Assembly: GCF_002022415.1 (NCBI RefSeq)
Contig: NZ_MUBG01000001.1
Location: 1,253,501 to 1,317,500 of the forward strand
Source of the DNA: Bartonella sp. WD12.1
GTDB lineage: Bacteria; Pseudomonadota; Alphaproteobacteria; Rhizobiales; Rhizobiaceae
Direction: 5' to 3'
DNA length: 64,000 nt
Shown here one piece after another: positions 18,239 to 27,797 of this stretch (its first letter is position 1; each line of letters opens with the position of its first letter). The notes under the pieces were generated by a model. That model was not told where the DNA came from, ran no database searches, and was given only the letters and a program-made list of their open reading frames with translations. A program made the translations under genes and the position numbers.

Positions 18239-19387
18239 CTATTTTTGTGAAAGAGCTAAAGTACGATAGGTGTTTTGATTAGCAATTGGGAATGTCTGAG
18301 CACTAAGTTGTTTTTGTATCTGTAAAGCTGATAGACGTGCTGATTCAGCATCCAGATTAATATCAACTAAAGCCCTAATATTTGAATCGATATTCCCAAC
18401 TAATGTTTTGACAAGTTCAGGTTGAATATCAATTAAATCAATTGTAGAATTAATTTTAGCTTCTGCAGTTAAAATTGAAGTAATTGAATTTTGAATATTG
18501 TTCTGAAGACTCTCAAAAAGGATATCACGTACTTCAGTAGATAATTGATCAATATCCCTCATTTTTACAAAATCTACCAGAGAAATGCCATTTGCAACTG
18601 TCTTAAGTTCAGCTTTTGCATTATTTAAAGCTTTATTATCTTTTGCATTGTCATCAATAGCTTGTTGAACATCATTATACACCACTTTATGAGTCAACGA
18701 AGAATCAGCAGCGTAGTGAGTTGTTGCTTGAATAAAAGTATCTTTTAATTTTTGAACGTCTTTTTGTACCGCATCAAACGCCACTTTGGTTGCATCAAAA
18801 TTTGTTATTGTACCTGTGTTAAAAATATTCTTCAAAATGCCTTTAGACATATCGATTGTGCCATCGATATTAAAAACACCAAAGTTCAATTCTGGACCGC
18901 CAATTTCAATGCTATCAACATAAACTGTTAAACCTTCATGCCTATAAGAAGAAGGAATTTTAGCTTTCATCCCACCATTGGCAACAATATTTCCTGCATT
19001 AACAGCAGCCTCTTCAATAGCATAAGAGAGATCTTTCACATGTTCTGCAATATAATCTTGAATCTTTGAAAAATTTTCAGAATCCTTTGTGTATGCAGAA
19101 ACCACTAACTTTTCGATTGTATTTAACGAATCTTTAGCAAGATCAACCACACTCTTTGCAACTTCAACCTGCTCTTTGCTCTGCTTAATAGCATCAACAA
19201 CTGAAACTATTGTAACACTGTCATATTTCATCATTGATGAAATTGATCCATAAGTAGCATAATCTGGCGTATTGCGAATTTGTAGCTCTGCTTCGCGCTG
19301 ATCTTGTACTCGGTTTGAATGATTATCAATTGATTGTGGTGTTTGCAATGCAACCGCTGACTGATTTGCCAATAAGTTTATATCCAT
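18239..19387 (-). CDS. flaA: Flagellin (divergent, 382 residues)
   Basis: This is the filament subunit. The N-terminal D0/D1 helices read LLANQSAVALQTPQSIDNHS and later YGSISSMMKYDSVTIVSVVD, recognisable but altered from the rhizobial consensus (LxTNxSAMxALQTLRSI). The C-terminal D0 (SNIRALVDINLDAESARLSA, then QIQKQLSAQTFPIANQ) is well kept. The mass, about 42 kDa, fits Bartonella flagellin. Its place beside fliP is as in rhizobia. It lacks a signal peptide, as expected for type III export. Residues 86-97, where enteric flagellin contacts TLR5, read DSLNTIEKLVVS, unlike the enteric epitope. The ribosome site is weak (GGGG). The symbol is by position; other flagellins could exist elsewhere. 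Confidence 0.85.
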   Translation of the reverse strand: MDINLLANQSAVALQTPQSIDNHSNRVQDQREAELQIRNTPDYATYGSISSMMKYDSVTIVSVVDAIKQSKEQVEVAKSVVDLAKDSLNTIEKLVVSAYTKDSENFSKIQDYIAEHVKDLSYAIEEAAVNAGNIVANGGMKAKIPSSYRHEGLTVYVDSIEIGGPELNFGVFNIDGTIDMSKGILKNIFNTGTITNFDATKVAFDAVQKDVQKLKDTFIQATTHYAADSSLTHKVVYNDVQQAIDDNAKDNKALNNAKAELKTVANGISLVDFVKMRDIDQLSTEVRDILFESLQNNIQNSITSILTAEAKINSTIDLIDIQPELVKTLVGNIDSNIRALVDINLDAESARLSALQIQKQLSAQTFPIANQNTYRTLALSQK

Positions 19388-19588
19388 AATTATAGCCCCA
19401 AAGAAAAATAGATGGGATATGCTAGGGACCCTCCCCCAAGCTTTGCATCAAAACAATAAATATCTATTAGAAATATAAAAAAATAAAGTATATCTTTATG
19501 TTTATAATAATAAAGTACATTGTAAAGTATATTTGTATTTTAAATACAAATATATATTAAATATAGTTAATGGCTATATTAACTATAT

Positions 19589-20350
19589 TTAAAAAGATCT
19601 TATTAAACTTCCAACGAGCAGATTCCAACCGTCGATTAACACGAAAAACAAAATTTTAAACGGTAAAGAAATAACTGTTGGAGGAAGCATCATCATTCCC
19701 ATTGACATTGTCAATGTCGCCACAACAAGATCTATTACCAAAAAAGGTAAAACAATAAGAAAGCCAATTTCAAATCCACGGCGTAACTCAGAAATCATAA
19801 AAGCAGGAACTAAGACCCGAAAATCAATATCAGCCCCTGTTGTAACATTAAAAGAAGGGTCGGAAAGATCAACAAATAGATCAAGATCTTTCTCACGAAC
19901 TTGCGATATCATAAACTCACGAAAGGGTTGGCTAATTTTTTCTATCGCTTTTTGTTCGCTGATTTCATTTTTTATTAATGGCTGAACCCCCTGCTCCCAA
20001 GCAGTATTAAATGTCGGCGCCATCACATAAAAGGTCATAAATAAAGCCAATGATATCATTACCAGGTTAGAAGGTGTCGTTTGCAATCCTAAACCTGAAC
20101 GCAAAAGCGAAAAGGCAATAACAAAACGGGTGAAACTCGTCACCATAATTAACAAACCAGGCGCCACTGACAAAACGGTCAACAAGCCAAAAAGCTGAAC
20201 AATCCGTCCACTAATTTTGCCGTCAGTTGGTGCGAGGAGCCCTGAAAGGCCTCCAGTGCTTGCCAAATTTGTTTGTTGTGCAAACACGTCTGTAGCATCT
20301 GTTGTTACCAACAAAAGCATCATGAATACAAAACCGACAAATTTCTTCAT
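19589..20350 (-). CDS. fliP: Flagellar export gate protein FliP
   Basis: FliP is a core ring subunit of the type III export gate in the inner membrane. This 253-residue protein has a cleavable signal peptide (MKKFVGFVFMMLLLVTTD, cleavage near VFAQQ), as FliP is known to have. The family core follows: LLTVLSVAPGLLIMVTSFTR with RFVIAFSLLRSGLG, then the C-terminal DLVVATLTMSMGMMMLPP signature and LPFKILFFVLIDGWNL. It overlaps the fliL stop by 4 bases, so the two are coupled. The order fliP-fliL-flgH-motE-flgI-flgA-flgG is that of Brucella and Sinorhizobium. Confidence 0.95.
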   Translation of the reverse strand: MKKFVGFVFMMLLLVTTDATDVFAQQTNLASTGGLSGLLAPTDGKISGRIVQLFGLLTVLSVAPGLLIMVTSFTRFVIAFSLLRSGLGLQTTPSNLVMISLALFMTFYVMAPTFNTAWEQGVQPLIKNEISEQKAIEKISQPFREFMISQVREKDLDLFVDLSDPSFNVTTGADIDFRVLVPAFMISELRRGFEIGFLIVLPFLVIDLVVATLTMSMGMMMLPPTVISLPFKILFFVLIDGWNLLVGSLIRSF

Positions 20351-20844
20351 TGTTCTATTACCAAACTCGAAATCAAAATATTGCTTATTTTATCGTCAGA
20401 ACGAATTTTAGCGCGATCAAAAAGATCGCTACGTAAATTCATTAAACCCGATGGCCCCTTTACTTGTTCAATCGTCATTTGATGTAAAAACGATACAAAA
20501 TCATTCGATATATCAGCTACCATATCTGACGAAATATTTTCACCAGGTTTAACAACTAACGCAATCTCCATTCGAATCCAAGTTTTATCTGGCACCGCTA
20601 TATTAGTCAAAATAGGAGGCAAAATAATCATACGTGAATCGTCCATAATCAAACTTGCTGAAGTTTTTGCCACTGGTTCTTTAGAATCATTGGAACTTGG
20701 TGTTACTTCTTTACTCACCCACATACCAAGAAGCCACCCAGAAGCTGCAGCAACGACTGTCAAAACAACCCCAACGATCAATAATGTTTTCACACTATCG
20801 TCTTTTTTTTCTGTTTTTTCTTCTTCCTTCGGCGCTTCTGCCAT
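20347..20844 (-). CDS. fliL: Flagellar basal body protein FliL
   Basis: This 165-residue single-pass membrane protein has a Lys/Glu-rich cytoplasmic N-terminus (about 1-18), a helix at about 20-43 (TLLIVGVVLTVVAAASGW) and a periplasmic stomatin-like domain with LPPILTNIA and WIRMEIALVV. FliL surrounds and stabilises the stator at high load. It lies upstream of fliP with a 4-base overlap and downstream of flgH across about 110 bases, in which an independent promoter is possible. Confidence 0.85.
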   Translation of the reverse strand: MAEAPKEEEKTEKKDDSVKTLLIVGVVLTVVAAASGWLLGMWVSKEVTPSSNDSKEPVAKTSASLIMDDSRMIILPPILTNIAVPDKTWIRMEIALVVKPGENISSDMVADISNDFVSFLHQMTIEQVKGPSGLMNLRSDLFDRAKIRSDDKISNILISSLVIEQ

Positions 20845-20954
20845 AAAGAACCCCTTATTATCATAAATAATGATGTGCAGTTATTATATTGATTACCTGC
20901 AATTATTATTGAACAAATCTCAAATTTTAAAAAGACCTTTATAGTATAATTGAA

Positions 20955-21698
20955 TTAGAAAGGTGCAATTTGATTGAGTAATTGTTGACCGTAAGGAGGT
21001 TGTTGTATCTCACTCATACGTCCACGCCCTCCATATGAAATGCGTGCTTCAGCAATTTTGTCATAATCAATCATATTATTGCCAGAAATATCACGTGGAC
21101 GAACAACCCCCGCAATATTGAGAATACGCATTTCATAATTAACCCGCACTTCCTGCGAACCGCTAATAACCAAATTACCATTTGGCAAAACATCTGTTAC
21201 AACAGCAGCAATGGAAAGGCGAATGTTTTCTTGCCGCTCTACTTTACCATCACCTTTAGATTGGTTTGATGATGATGCTTCAACACCACCTGCAAGCTTT
21301 TCTAAAAATGAATACTCTGTTCCAACAGTATATTTGGAACTGGAATCGCGCTTTAAATCACTTTTATTATTGAAACTGGCACGATCATTAATAAATATTT
21401 GCACAGTTAATACATCACCAGGCTTCATTGCCCGTGGATCACGATAAAAGTTATTAACAACATTGGGACGATAGAGCGAATATTTACTCTCTTTTGGTGC
21501 AAGTGGATAAAAATGGGCTGCACGTGAAGGTGCAAAGCCTAAATCTGCACGTACGGGAGAAAAATCTGGTGCGGAATTAAAATCCTTCGGATTATAAGAA
21601 CAAGCAGCCAATGGCATTAACATTAAAGTTATGCCAGCCTTTAAAAAAAAGTGTAAAGAGTGTTTTTGACTGTGTTTCATCTTTTTCACTTTCATCAT
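20955..21698 (-). CDS. flgH: Flagellar L-ring lipoprotein FlgH
   Basis: FlgH forms the outer-membrane bushing of the rod. This 247-residue protein has a lipoprotein signal with the lipobox LAAC at about residues 31-34. The body shows the family pattern: PGDVLTVQIFINDRASFNNK, then LPNGNLVISGSQEVRVNYE and RPRDISGNNMI, ending GRGRMSEIQQPPYGQQLL. The start overlaps the motE stop by one base; the second ATG or one at residue 7 could be the true start. It works with FlgI (P-ring), encoded two genes upstream. Confidence 0.93.
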   Translation of the reverse strand: MMKVKKMKHSQKHSLHFFLKAGITLMLMPLAACSYNPKDFNSAPDFSPVRADLGFAPSRAAHFYPLAPKESKYSLYRPNVVNNFYRDPRAMKPGDVLTVQIFINDRASFNNKSDLKRDSSSKYTVGTEYSFLEKLAGGVEASSSNQSKGDGKVERQENIRLSIAAVVTDVLPNGNLVISGSQEVRVNYEMRILNIAGVVRPRDISGNNMIDYDKIAEARISYGGRGRMSEIQQPPYGQQLLNQIAPF

Positions 21699-22465
21699 TA
21701 CTTTGTATCAATCACTTGTTGTGCTTGTTTCTTTTTTGACGAGGTTTGTTGTGCACTCACAAGTATTTGCGTTAATTCAGCTGATTTTTCAGGAGGTAAT
21801 TCATTCATAATAGCACTTGATATTTTAGGGCTAAGCTTAAGCACAAGTGAAGCTGCCACCAGGTCACTCATTAAAGCTAATTGAGCAGCTGCTGCATCGG
21901 GACGCATCTTTGAAATAATCTCAACCAAAGAATCCTCTGCCATTGACAAAAATTCATTACGCTTTTCCAGCCAAACTTCATATTCGCGCCGTTTTTCTTC
22001 TAAAGTTTTTACACGTTCATCAATTTGATCACGCAACTGTTGTAATTGTTGACGTTGCAATTGAAAACGCGCATCTGCAGCCTGACTGCCAATATTGTCA
22101 CAAAAACGTTCTACTTCTTCTGTATCTTTCTTAGACAAACCTTGTGTCGATGAAACAGGTGAAGCCTTTGTTTCTGAAGCACTATCTGCAGGTGTTGTCG
22201 TAGATATTGTTGTAGGTGTCTTTGTTGGTGCTGCTGTAGACGCCTTTGTAGGTGCTTTTGCCTGATCCAACCGGTTTGCAGATTTAACCTTCTTTGTGGA
22301 TGAAGGAGCTGGCGCCGATTTTTGTGCTGGATTAGCAACAGAAGCAAAAATGAACATTGGCTCAGGGCTTAGATCAAGTGCATCTTGCGCATAACCCTTG
22401 CCGGCTCCACACACAATGAGCATCGCTACATAAAACCAAGAAGAATAAAACTGTAATTTTATCAT
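21698..22465 (-). CDS. motE: Motility protein MotE (MotC chaperone)
   Basis: This 255-residue exported protein has a signal peptide (MIKLQFYSSWFYVAMLIV, cleavage near GYAQD). A Pro/Thr/Ala-rich low-complexity stretch (about 45-95) is followed by a long coiled coil (about 105-170, rich in Gln, Arg and Glu) and a C-terminal MgtE-N-like domain with ISKMRPDAAAAQL and LSPKISSAIMNELPPEKSAE. The layout matches MotE of Sinorhizobium, a periplasmic chaperone that stabilises MotC. It overlaps flgI by 4 bases. Databases may label it a magnesium-transporter-domain protein because of the C-terminal domain. Confidence 0.85.
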   Translation of the reverse strand: MIKLQFYSSWFYVAMLIVCGAGKGYAQDALDLSPEPMFIFASVANPAQKSAPAPSSTKKVKSANRLDQAKAPTKASTAAPTKTPTTISTTTPADSASETKASPVSSTQGLSKKDTEEVERFCDNIGSQAADARFQLQRQQLQQLRDQIDERVKTLEEKRREYEVWLEKRNEFLSMAEDSLVEIISKMRPDAAAAQLALMSDLVAASLVLKLSPKISSAIMNELPPEKSAELTQILVSAQQTSSKKKQAQQVIDTK

Positions 22466-23700
22466 TGAACAACAAGCTCCGCATGAAGAGCACCTGCAGT
22501 TTTAATAGCCTGCAAAACTGCTATAATGGCTGTTGGTTTGACACCAATTTGATTAAGCCCTTTAATAAGATTATCTAAATCTACCCCATCTAAAATACCA
22601 ATGTTGGATACTGGCTGATCAACATCAACAGATGTTCTGGGCACAACAACCGTATCTCCATCACTAAAAGGATTTGGCTGTGAAACAGCTGGCTCTTCTG
22701 TTACACGAACTGTCAAACTTCCGTGTGAAATCGCCACACGTGAAACACGTACTTTTTCACCAATGACAACAGTCCCTGTACGTTCATCAACAACCACACG
22801 TGCCACTTCATCTGTAGGAATAGGAAGCATTTCAATTTCAGAAATAAAACGCGCCATTGAAATATTGCGGGGTTTATTTAAAATAACAGTTTTCGCATCG
22901 CGTTCTTTAGCAACATTATGCTTATAACGCTTATTGGAAAAAATATTAATTAAATCTGACACACGAACAGCTGTTGAAAAATCAGAGTTGCGCAATTCCA
23001 AAATAACCTCATTACCTTGGTTGAAATTGCCCTCAATCTTCTGCTCCACCAACGCACCATTAGGAATACGACCCGATGTTGGAACACCTTGCGTCACACT
23101 TTCTGCCACACCTTGAGCACCAAAACCAGAAATAACCATATTACCTTGCGCTACCGCATAAGTTTTACCATCCGCCCCAAGAAGCGGTGTCATCACCAAT
23201 GTGCCACCTTGCAAAGACGTTGCATCTCCCAACGCAGAAACCGTCACATCAATGCGTGATCCTGGAGTAGCAAAGGGCACCATCTCAGCCGTAACGATAA
23301 CAGCAGCGATATTATTGGCACGTGATGCACCAGCAGGAGGGCTCATTCCCAAATTATCAAGCATGGCTCGCATAGCTTGCTCTGTAAAAGGTGCATTTCG
23401 TAAAGAGTCACCTGTACCATTCAAACCAATCACCAAACCATAGCCTACCAATTGATTGGAACGCACACCTTGAATTTCTGCAATATCTTTCAAGCGTGCG
23501 ACCGCACCTGGGCGAGCCAAATCAGCGTAATACATTTTAGCAGGATCACCACCAGATCCTAACCAAGCAGCATCAGATGCCGCTGGAGAGGTATACTGTT
23601 CTACATTTTTGCCCCCTTCATCCGCAAATGCTGGGATAAAGACTGAAAAAAAGCCTATCGAAGAAGCAAAAAAGAAACGAGAAAGAGAACGAGTAACCAT
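22462..23700 (-). CDS. flgI: Flagellar P-ring protein FlgI
   Basis: FlgI builds the periplasmic P-ring around the rod. This 412-residue protein has a signal peptide (about 1-26, cleavage near AFADE). The family signature is intact: ARLKDIAEIQGVRSNQLVGY with GLVIGLNGTGDS, then PPAGASRANNIAAVIVTAEM and SRIDVTVSALGDATSLQGG. The C-terminal part has VVIGEKVRVSRVAISHGSL. The length is slightly above the enteric form. It starts one base from the flgA stop, within the same operon; FlgA is its chaperone. Confidence 0.95.
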   Translation of the reverse strand: MVTRSLSRFFFASSIGFFSVFIPAFADEGGKNVEQYTSPAASDAAWLGSGGDPAKMYYADLARPGAVARLKDIAEIQGVRSNQLVGYGLVIGLNGTGDSLRNAPFTEQAMRAMLDNLGMSPPAGASRANNIAAVIVTAEMVPFATPGSRIDVTVSALGDATSLQGGTLVMTPLLGADGKTYAVAQGNMVISGFGAQGVAESVTQGVPTSGRIPNGALVEQKIEGNFNQGNEVILELRNSDFSTAVRVSDLINIFSNKRYKHNVAKERDAKTVILNKPRNISMARFISEIEMLPIPTDEVARVVVDERTGTVVIGEKVRVSRVAISHGSLTVRVTEEPAVSQPNPFSDGDTVVVPRTSVDVDQPVSNIGILDGVDLDNLIKGLNQIGVKPTAIIAVLQAIKTAGALHAELVVQ

Positions 23701-24158
23701 TAAAAACCTACTCTCACGTCACCATTTTGTAAAACAGTGCCCATCACAATACGGCCTGAATCGGCATTACGAACTCGAATAAGATCGCCTGAGGATCCCG
23801 ACTGTAAAACCACACCCAAAGCAGTGATCTGCAAATTATTTGTTTGAAAAATTAATTTGGTTGTTTGACCACGCTCGACTAAAACCGGGTCCCCCAAAGA
23901 AGAAAGTGAAATGGGGCGACCAGCTGTTAAGGTGCGTTTTGCAACCTTATTAAGAAGCTGATTCATCTGTGTAGCATACAAAGAAGCAGCTTCAGATTTT
24001 ATAAAAAAACTTTTTTCGCTTAAACCTACATCACTCACACGCTGGCCAGCATAAACGGACTTATTAGGAACGAGAAAACTGACCCGGTCAGCATAAACTA
24101 CTGTCGATGAAAAGAATGATAACAAAAAGGCTGTAAGTAGAAGCAAAAGCTTTTTCAT
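23700..24158 (-). CDS. flgA: FlgA, chaperone for P-ring assembly
   Basis: This 152-residue periplasmic protein has a signal peptide (MKKLLLLLTAFLLSFFSS, cleavage near VYADR). The SAF-type fold is seen in LVPNKSVYAGQRVSDVGLSE and in AGRPISLSSLGDPVLVERGQ, with the terminal GSSGDLIRVRNADSGRIVMG typical of FlgA. FlgA helps FlgI assemble into the P-ring, and the two genes abut. The length is that of the short rhizobial FlgA, lacking the extra N-terminal domain of enteric proteins. Confidence 0.9.
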   Translation of the reverse strand: MKKLLLLLTAFLLSFFSSTVVYADRVSFLVPNKSVYAGQRVSDVGLSEKSFFIKSEAASLYATQMNQLLNKVAKRTLTAGRPISLSSLGDPVLVERGQTTKLIFQTNNLQITALGVVLQSGSSGDLIRVRNADSGRIVMGTVLQNGDVRVGF

Positions 24159-24163
24159 AGCAC

Positions 24164-24958
24164 TTACCTTAAATTCTTAGAAACAACCGCCGCCATTTCA
24201 TCTGACGCCTGAATCACTTTAGAATTCATTTCATAAGAACGCTGCGCTGCAATCAGCTCTGTGATTTCTTTGACAGGATCAACATTAGACGCTTCAAGCA
24301 TTGCCTGCATAATGCTGCCATATCCTTCATCCTTTGGAAAACCTGGTACCGGCGCACCAGAAGCAGGCGTCTCACGGAAAAGGTTATCCCCTACTGCTTC
24401 CAAACCAACTGCGTTGACAAAGTTAACCAAATTAAGGCGACCAGCTTCCACAGGGTTAGGATCCATATCAGTTTGATAATAAACAGTTCCATCAGGACTT
24501 ACTGTTATATTCTTACTTCCTACAGGAATTGTGATAACAGGTTGCACTAAATTGCCATCTAATGTTTCAATCTGTCCTGTTTCACTTAAATTAAAAGCAC
24601 CTGAACGTGTGTAAAAAACATTGCCATTAGGATCTTGCACTTCAAACCAGCCATTTCCGTTAATAGCTAAATCCAATGCATTGCCAGTTTGAACAAAAGC
24701 TCCTTGCATATTGACCTTACGAACTGCTGCAGTGCGCACCCCCATTCCAATCATCGCACCCTCAGGAATAATAGCTTGATTGAGCATATTGGGAACACCA
24801 ACTGCACGATCTGCCACATACATTAAATCGGCAAATTCTGCACGCGCACGTTTGAAACCCGTTGTGTTAATATTCGCTAAATTATTAGCAATAACATCAA
24901 GGTTAGTTTGCTGAGCAGCCATACCTGTTGCAGCAATTGAAAGTGATCTCATGACCAT
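24164..24958 (-). CDS. flgG: Flagellar distal rod protein FlgG
   Basis: FlgG forms the distal rod. The 264-residue length is typical. The N-terminus, [19 protein letters not shown] with [15 protein letters not shown], is the FlgG form of the rod D0 helix, and the C-terminus ([37 protein letters not shown]) is equally characteristic. The family-specific [14 protein letters not shown] segment is present. The ATG at 24958 has AGGA 8 bases before it; M3 (24952) is the usual family start and remains possible. Confidence 0.95.
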   Translation of the reverse strand: MVMRSLSIAATGMAAQQTNLDVIANNLANINTTGFKRARAEFADLMYVADRAVGVPNMLNQAIIPEGAMIGMGVRTAAVRKVNMQGAFVQTGNALDLAINGNGWFEVQDPNGNVFYTRSGAFNLSETGQIETLDGNLVQPVITIPVGSKNITVSPDGTVYYQTDMDPNPVEAGRLNLVNFVNAVGLEAVGDNLFRETPASGAPVPGFPKDEGYGSIMQAMLEASNVDPVKEITELIAAQRSYEMNSKVIQASDEMAAVVSKNLR

Positions 24959-24999
24959 GGTTTTTTCCTATATTCTTTATAAACTCTGTTCAGCCTATC

Positions 25000-25344
25000 T
25001 TAAATTTGCATACGGCTCACTTCAAGATATGCTTGTACCATCTTATCACGTAAAGCAATAGCCGTACTTAAAGACCGTTCAGCTTCCATAACAGAATTCA
25101 CAACTTCACGCACACCAACATCACTGCCAGCCAAGCTACCAATAGAAAGACTTTCTGCATTTTGTAATTTCATTTCAGCTGTCCCTACAACTTCAGACAA
25201 AATTTTACTAAAACTGACATTGTTGCTCTCTTCAGCTGCCCCAACAGATAAATGTTGTACAGCAGCACTATTCATCTGCCCGCTTACTTGGTTTGATGAA
25301 TCCAAAGAACTGCTAGATATTATGGAAGTGAGGGCTTGGATCAT
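25000..25344 (-). CDS. fliE: Flagellar MS-ring/rod junction protein FliE
   Basis: FliE joins the MS ring to the rod. This small protein of 114 residues has the family C-terminus: [20 protein letters not shown] followed by [20 protein letters not shown] and YLEVSRMQI. The N-terminal 40 residues are Ser-rich and less conserved. Its place between flgC and flgG follows the rhizobial order flgB-flgC-fliE-flgG. Confidence 0.9.
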   Translation of the reverse strand: MIQALTSIISSSSLDSSNQVSGQMNSAAVQHLSVGAAEESNNVSFSKILSEVVGTAEMKLQNAESLSIGSLAGSDVGVREVVNSVMEAERSLSTAIALRDKMVQAYLEVSRMQI

Positions 25345-25405
25345 TTTTAAACGCTCCTACAAAAATTCAAATATAAAATCGCCGACAACGCAATGAATTG
25401 CTTTA

Positions 25406-25819
25406 TCATTTCAGTAAATCAATTGTTTGTGAAACCAAATCGCGTACCTGGCGGACAACTTGTAAATTCGCCTCATAAGAGCGATTTGCTTCACGCATAT
25501 CTGCCATCTCTACAATAGAATTGACATTGGGATATTTCACATAGCCATTACTATCAGCAGCCAAATGCCCTGGTTCATAACGCATAATAAAAGGCGCTTT
25601 ATCATTGCCAACACGTGTCACCTGCACACCTTGTGCATCACTGTGCGGATTAAGAGCAGCTTCAAAACTAACAGTCTTGCGCCGATAAGGTGCCGCACCT
25701 GGAAATTTCCCCGTTGAATTGGCATTGGCTAAATTCTCAGCAATAATACGCAAACGCATTGACTGTGCACTTAAACCTGTTGTGGCAACTTGCTCTGCCG
25801 CAATTAGTCTATCAGCCAT
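25406..25819 (-). CDS. flgC: Flagellar proximal rod protein FlgC
   Basis: FlgC is a proximal rod subunit of 137 residues. The N-terminal helix reads TTGLSAQSMRLRIIAENLAN with ANSTGKFPGAAPYRRKTVSF, the FlgC variant of the rod signature. The end (MADMREANRSYEANLQVVRQ) is the standard C-terminal helix. The gene starts 3 bases after the flgB stop, with a GGAGG-type ribosome site inside the flgB end. Confidence 0.93.
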   Translation of the reverse strand: MADRLIAAEQVATTGLSAQSMRLRIIAENLANANSTGKFPGAAPYRRKTVSFEAALNPHSDAQGVQVTRVGNDKAPFIMRYEPGHLAADSNGYVKYPNVNSIVEMADMREANRSYEANLQVVRQVRDLVSQTIDLLK

Positions 25820-25821
25820 AA

Positions 25822-26208
25822 TTATGACCCTCCTTTAACCGTCACCATCATCATACGATGAAAAGCCTTAACAATGGCAGTGTTGAGAGACATCTCACGA
25901 TTAACCTCCCCGCCTTTACGCATTTCTTCTTCTAAATCAACATTATTTCCAGAATGCGTAATTTCCATCATATTTTCAGAGCGAATAGCTTGGGCTTCCA
26001 TACCATTGTCTGTCAAATCTATATGACGAGCGTTGGTAACAGCCATGGAAATCGTTTGGTTTTGCAAAACAGTCGGAAAATCTTGCACATCACGGGCTTT
26101 GTATCCTGGTGTATTAGCATTAGCCACATTACTAGCGATCGCCTTCTGGCGCACAGTTAACCAATCTGCTTGTTTGTTGGCAATATTAAAAAGATTGACT
26201 GAATCCAT
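25822..26208 (-). CDS. flgB: Flagellar proximal rod protein FlgB
   Basis: FlgB is a proximal rod subunit. The start is placed at the ATG at 26208 (128 residues): AAGGA lies about 10 bases upstream and the family begins near this point; the frame is open 45 bases further. The sequence has the signature WLTVRQKAIASNVANANTPG with YKARDVQDF, and a C-terminal NREMSLNTAIVKAFHRMMMV helix. It heads the operon flgB-flgC-fliE-flgG-flgA-flgI-motE-flgH-fliL-fliP; a 345-base spacer separates it from fliI. Confidence 0.92.
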   Translation of the reverse strand: MDSVNLFNIANKQADWLTVRQKAIASNVANANTPGYKARDVQDFPTVLQNQTISMAVTNARHIDLTDNGMEAQAIRSENMMEITHSGNNVDLEEEMRKGGEVNREMSLNTAIVKAFHRMMMVTVKGGS

Positions 26209-26553
26209 AATTTTATAATCCTTAAATCCTTGGAAGAGGTGATAAGAAAACAATCTTGTGCGAGCCTTGTCTGTATGTTCTTTAAAGTAAAATAAAATAA
26301 AAATATCAATTTATATTTATTTTTTAAAGAATAAAATCTAAAAGATAAATAGAAACACAATATATAATGTATAAATTTTATATCAGTCTTTCCCTTTGTA
26401 AGTCATAAAATCAAAACATTGGTTTTTACTGAAAATCATCTCTCTACCTTCATAAACTAAAAGCCATCTCTCTTATAGATACTGAATAATCGCTATTGAT
26501 AAACAAAATAACCTCTTAAAAAGACGCTCTTTGACTTTGTTTCTCATAAGTAA
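26209..26553. other. Spacer between fliI and flgB
   Basis: This is a 345-base AT-rich spacer upstream of flgB. It probably holds the promoter of the flgB operon; no clear -35/-10 pair, terminator or small gene is recognisable. Confidence 0.4.
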
Positions 26554-27792
26554 TTATTGATTTTTCAATAGCCTTGCCAATTCATCGTAAGGATCACTAA
26601 CAAGCGGCATATCAGGGCTTTGTTTCATAGCAGCATAAATAGATGGCACTAAAAAGATTGCCTGATCCAGGATTTGATCTGTCCCCGCACGATAAGCACC
26701 CATTGCACGCAAATCACGTGTTTCTTCGTATCGAAAAATCATTTCCTTCAAATTTTGAACCAATATGCGCTGTTCATCTGTCCAACTACGAGGTGCCAAA
26801 CGTGAAATAGAAGCCGGAATATCAACAGCAGGAAACCTTCCCTGAGCAGCAATAGCACGATCCAGCACAATATGGCCATCTAAAATCCCGCGAATTGCAT
26901 CAGAAACAGGATCATTATGATCATCGCCATCAACCAACACTGCATAAACACCCGTAATAGACCCCTTGCCTTCTCTACCAGGGCCTGCTCGTTCTAATAA
27001 ACGTGGCAACTCACTAAAAATCCGGGGAGGAAACCCACGTGAAACAGGTGGTTCATGAGCAGAAATAGCAATTTCACGCATCGCTAATGCATAACGTGTA
27101 ACCGAATCGACCACGAGTAAAACATTATCGCCTAAGGAAGAAAAATATTCGGCAATTGTTGTCGCCATGATTGGAGCTAAACGCCGCATCATTGGGCTTT
27201 CATCACCTGTTGCAACCACCGCAACTACTTTGTCTAATTTGTTGTGCAATGTATCATCAAGCATATCACGCACTTCACGACCACGTTCACCTGTGAGTGC
27301 TAAAACAACTGTATCAAAATGATTAGCTTGCATCATCATCGACAAAAGGGTTGATTTTCCAACCCCAGAGCCAGCAAAAATTCCAATACGCTGACCAAAG
27401 CAAAGAGGCGTGAAAATATCAATCACTTTAACGCCTGTACGTAACCCCTTCTTCACACGTGCACGTTTGAGTGCTGGTGGCACGTCACCCTCAACCGCCA
27501 TATTGCGTGGACCAGAAAGTAATGCCCCTTTACCATCAATAGCCTCTCCCAAAGCATTAACAACACGACCACACCAAGAACGATCTGGCGCTACAAAAAG
27601 CGGACCTTGCGGAAAAACAGAAGCCATAAGAACAGGAACAACGGTTTCATCATAAGGTTTAATCAAAACATTTTCTTCATTAACACGAATAATTTCACCC
27701 CTCACCATCTGCTCATCACAATCAATACACACTGTCTCCCCAAGCAATACAGATTGTGATAAACCACGCGCAACCAATGCACCACGCGCCAC
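26554..27792 (-). CDS. fliI: Flagellar export ATPase FliI, main part (5' end frameshifted)
   Basis: FliI powers and primes flagellar type III export. The 412 readable residues carry Walker A (IGIFAGSGVGKSTLL), the GERGREVRDM segment, Walker B (NVLLVVDSVTRYA) and the PSISRLAPRSW region. The only start in this frame is a GTG at 27792, inside the first beta-strand of the N-terminal domain (ARGALVARGLSQSVLLGE), with no proper ribosome site. The missing residues are in the next frame upstream (27798-28079), separated at a run of six G (27804-27809 on this strand). One more G would join them as NQGGVISDVARG. So the gene as read lacks the N-terminus needed for ring assembly. Confidence 0.85.
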   Translation of the reverse strand: MARGALVARGLSQSVLLGETVCIDCDEQMVRGEIIRVNEENVLIKPYDETVVPVLMASVFPQGPLFVAPDRSWCGRVVNALGEAIDGKGALLSGPRNMAVEGDVPPALKRARVKKGLRTGVKVIDIFTPLCFGQRIGIFAGSGVGKSTLLSMMMQANHFDTVVLALTGERGREVRDMLDDTLHNKLDKVVAVVATGDESPMMRRLAPIMATTIAEYFSSLGDNVLLVVDSVTRYALAMREIAISAHEPPVSRGFPPRIFSELPRLLERAGPGREGKGSITGVYAVLVDGDDHNDPVSDAIRGILDGHIVLDRAIAAQGRFPAVDIPASISRLAPRSWTDEQRILVQNLKEMIFRYEETRDLRAMGAYRAGTDQILDQAIFLVPSIYAAMKQSPDMPLVSDPYDELARLLKNQ

Positions 27793-27797
27793 ATCGC

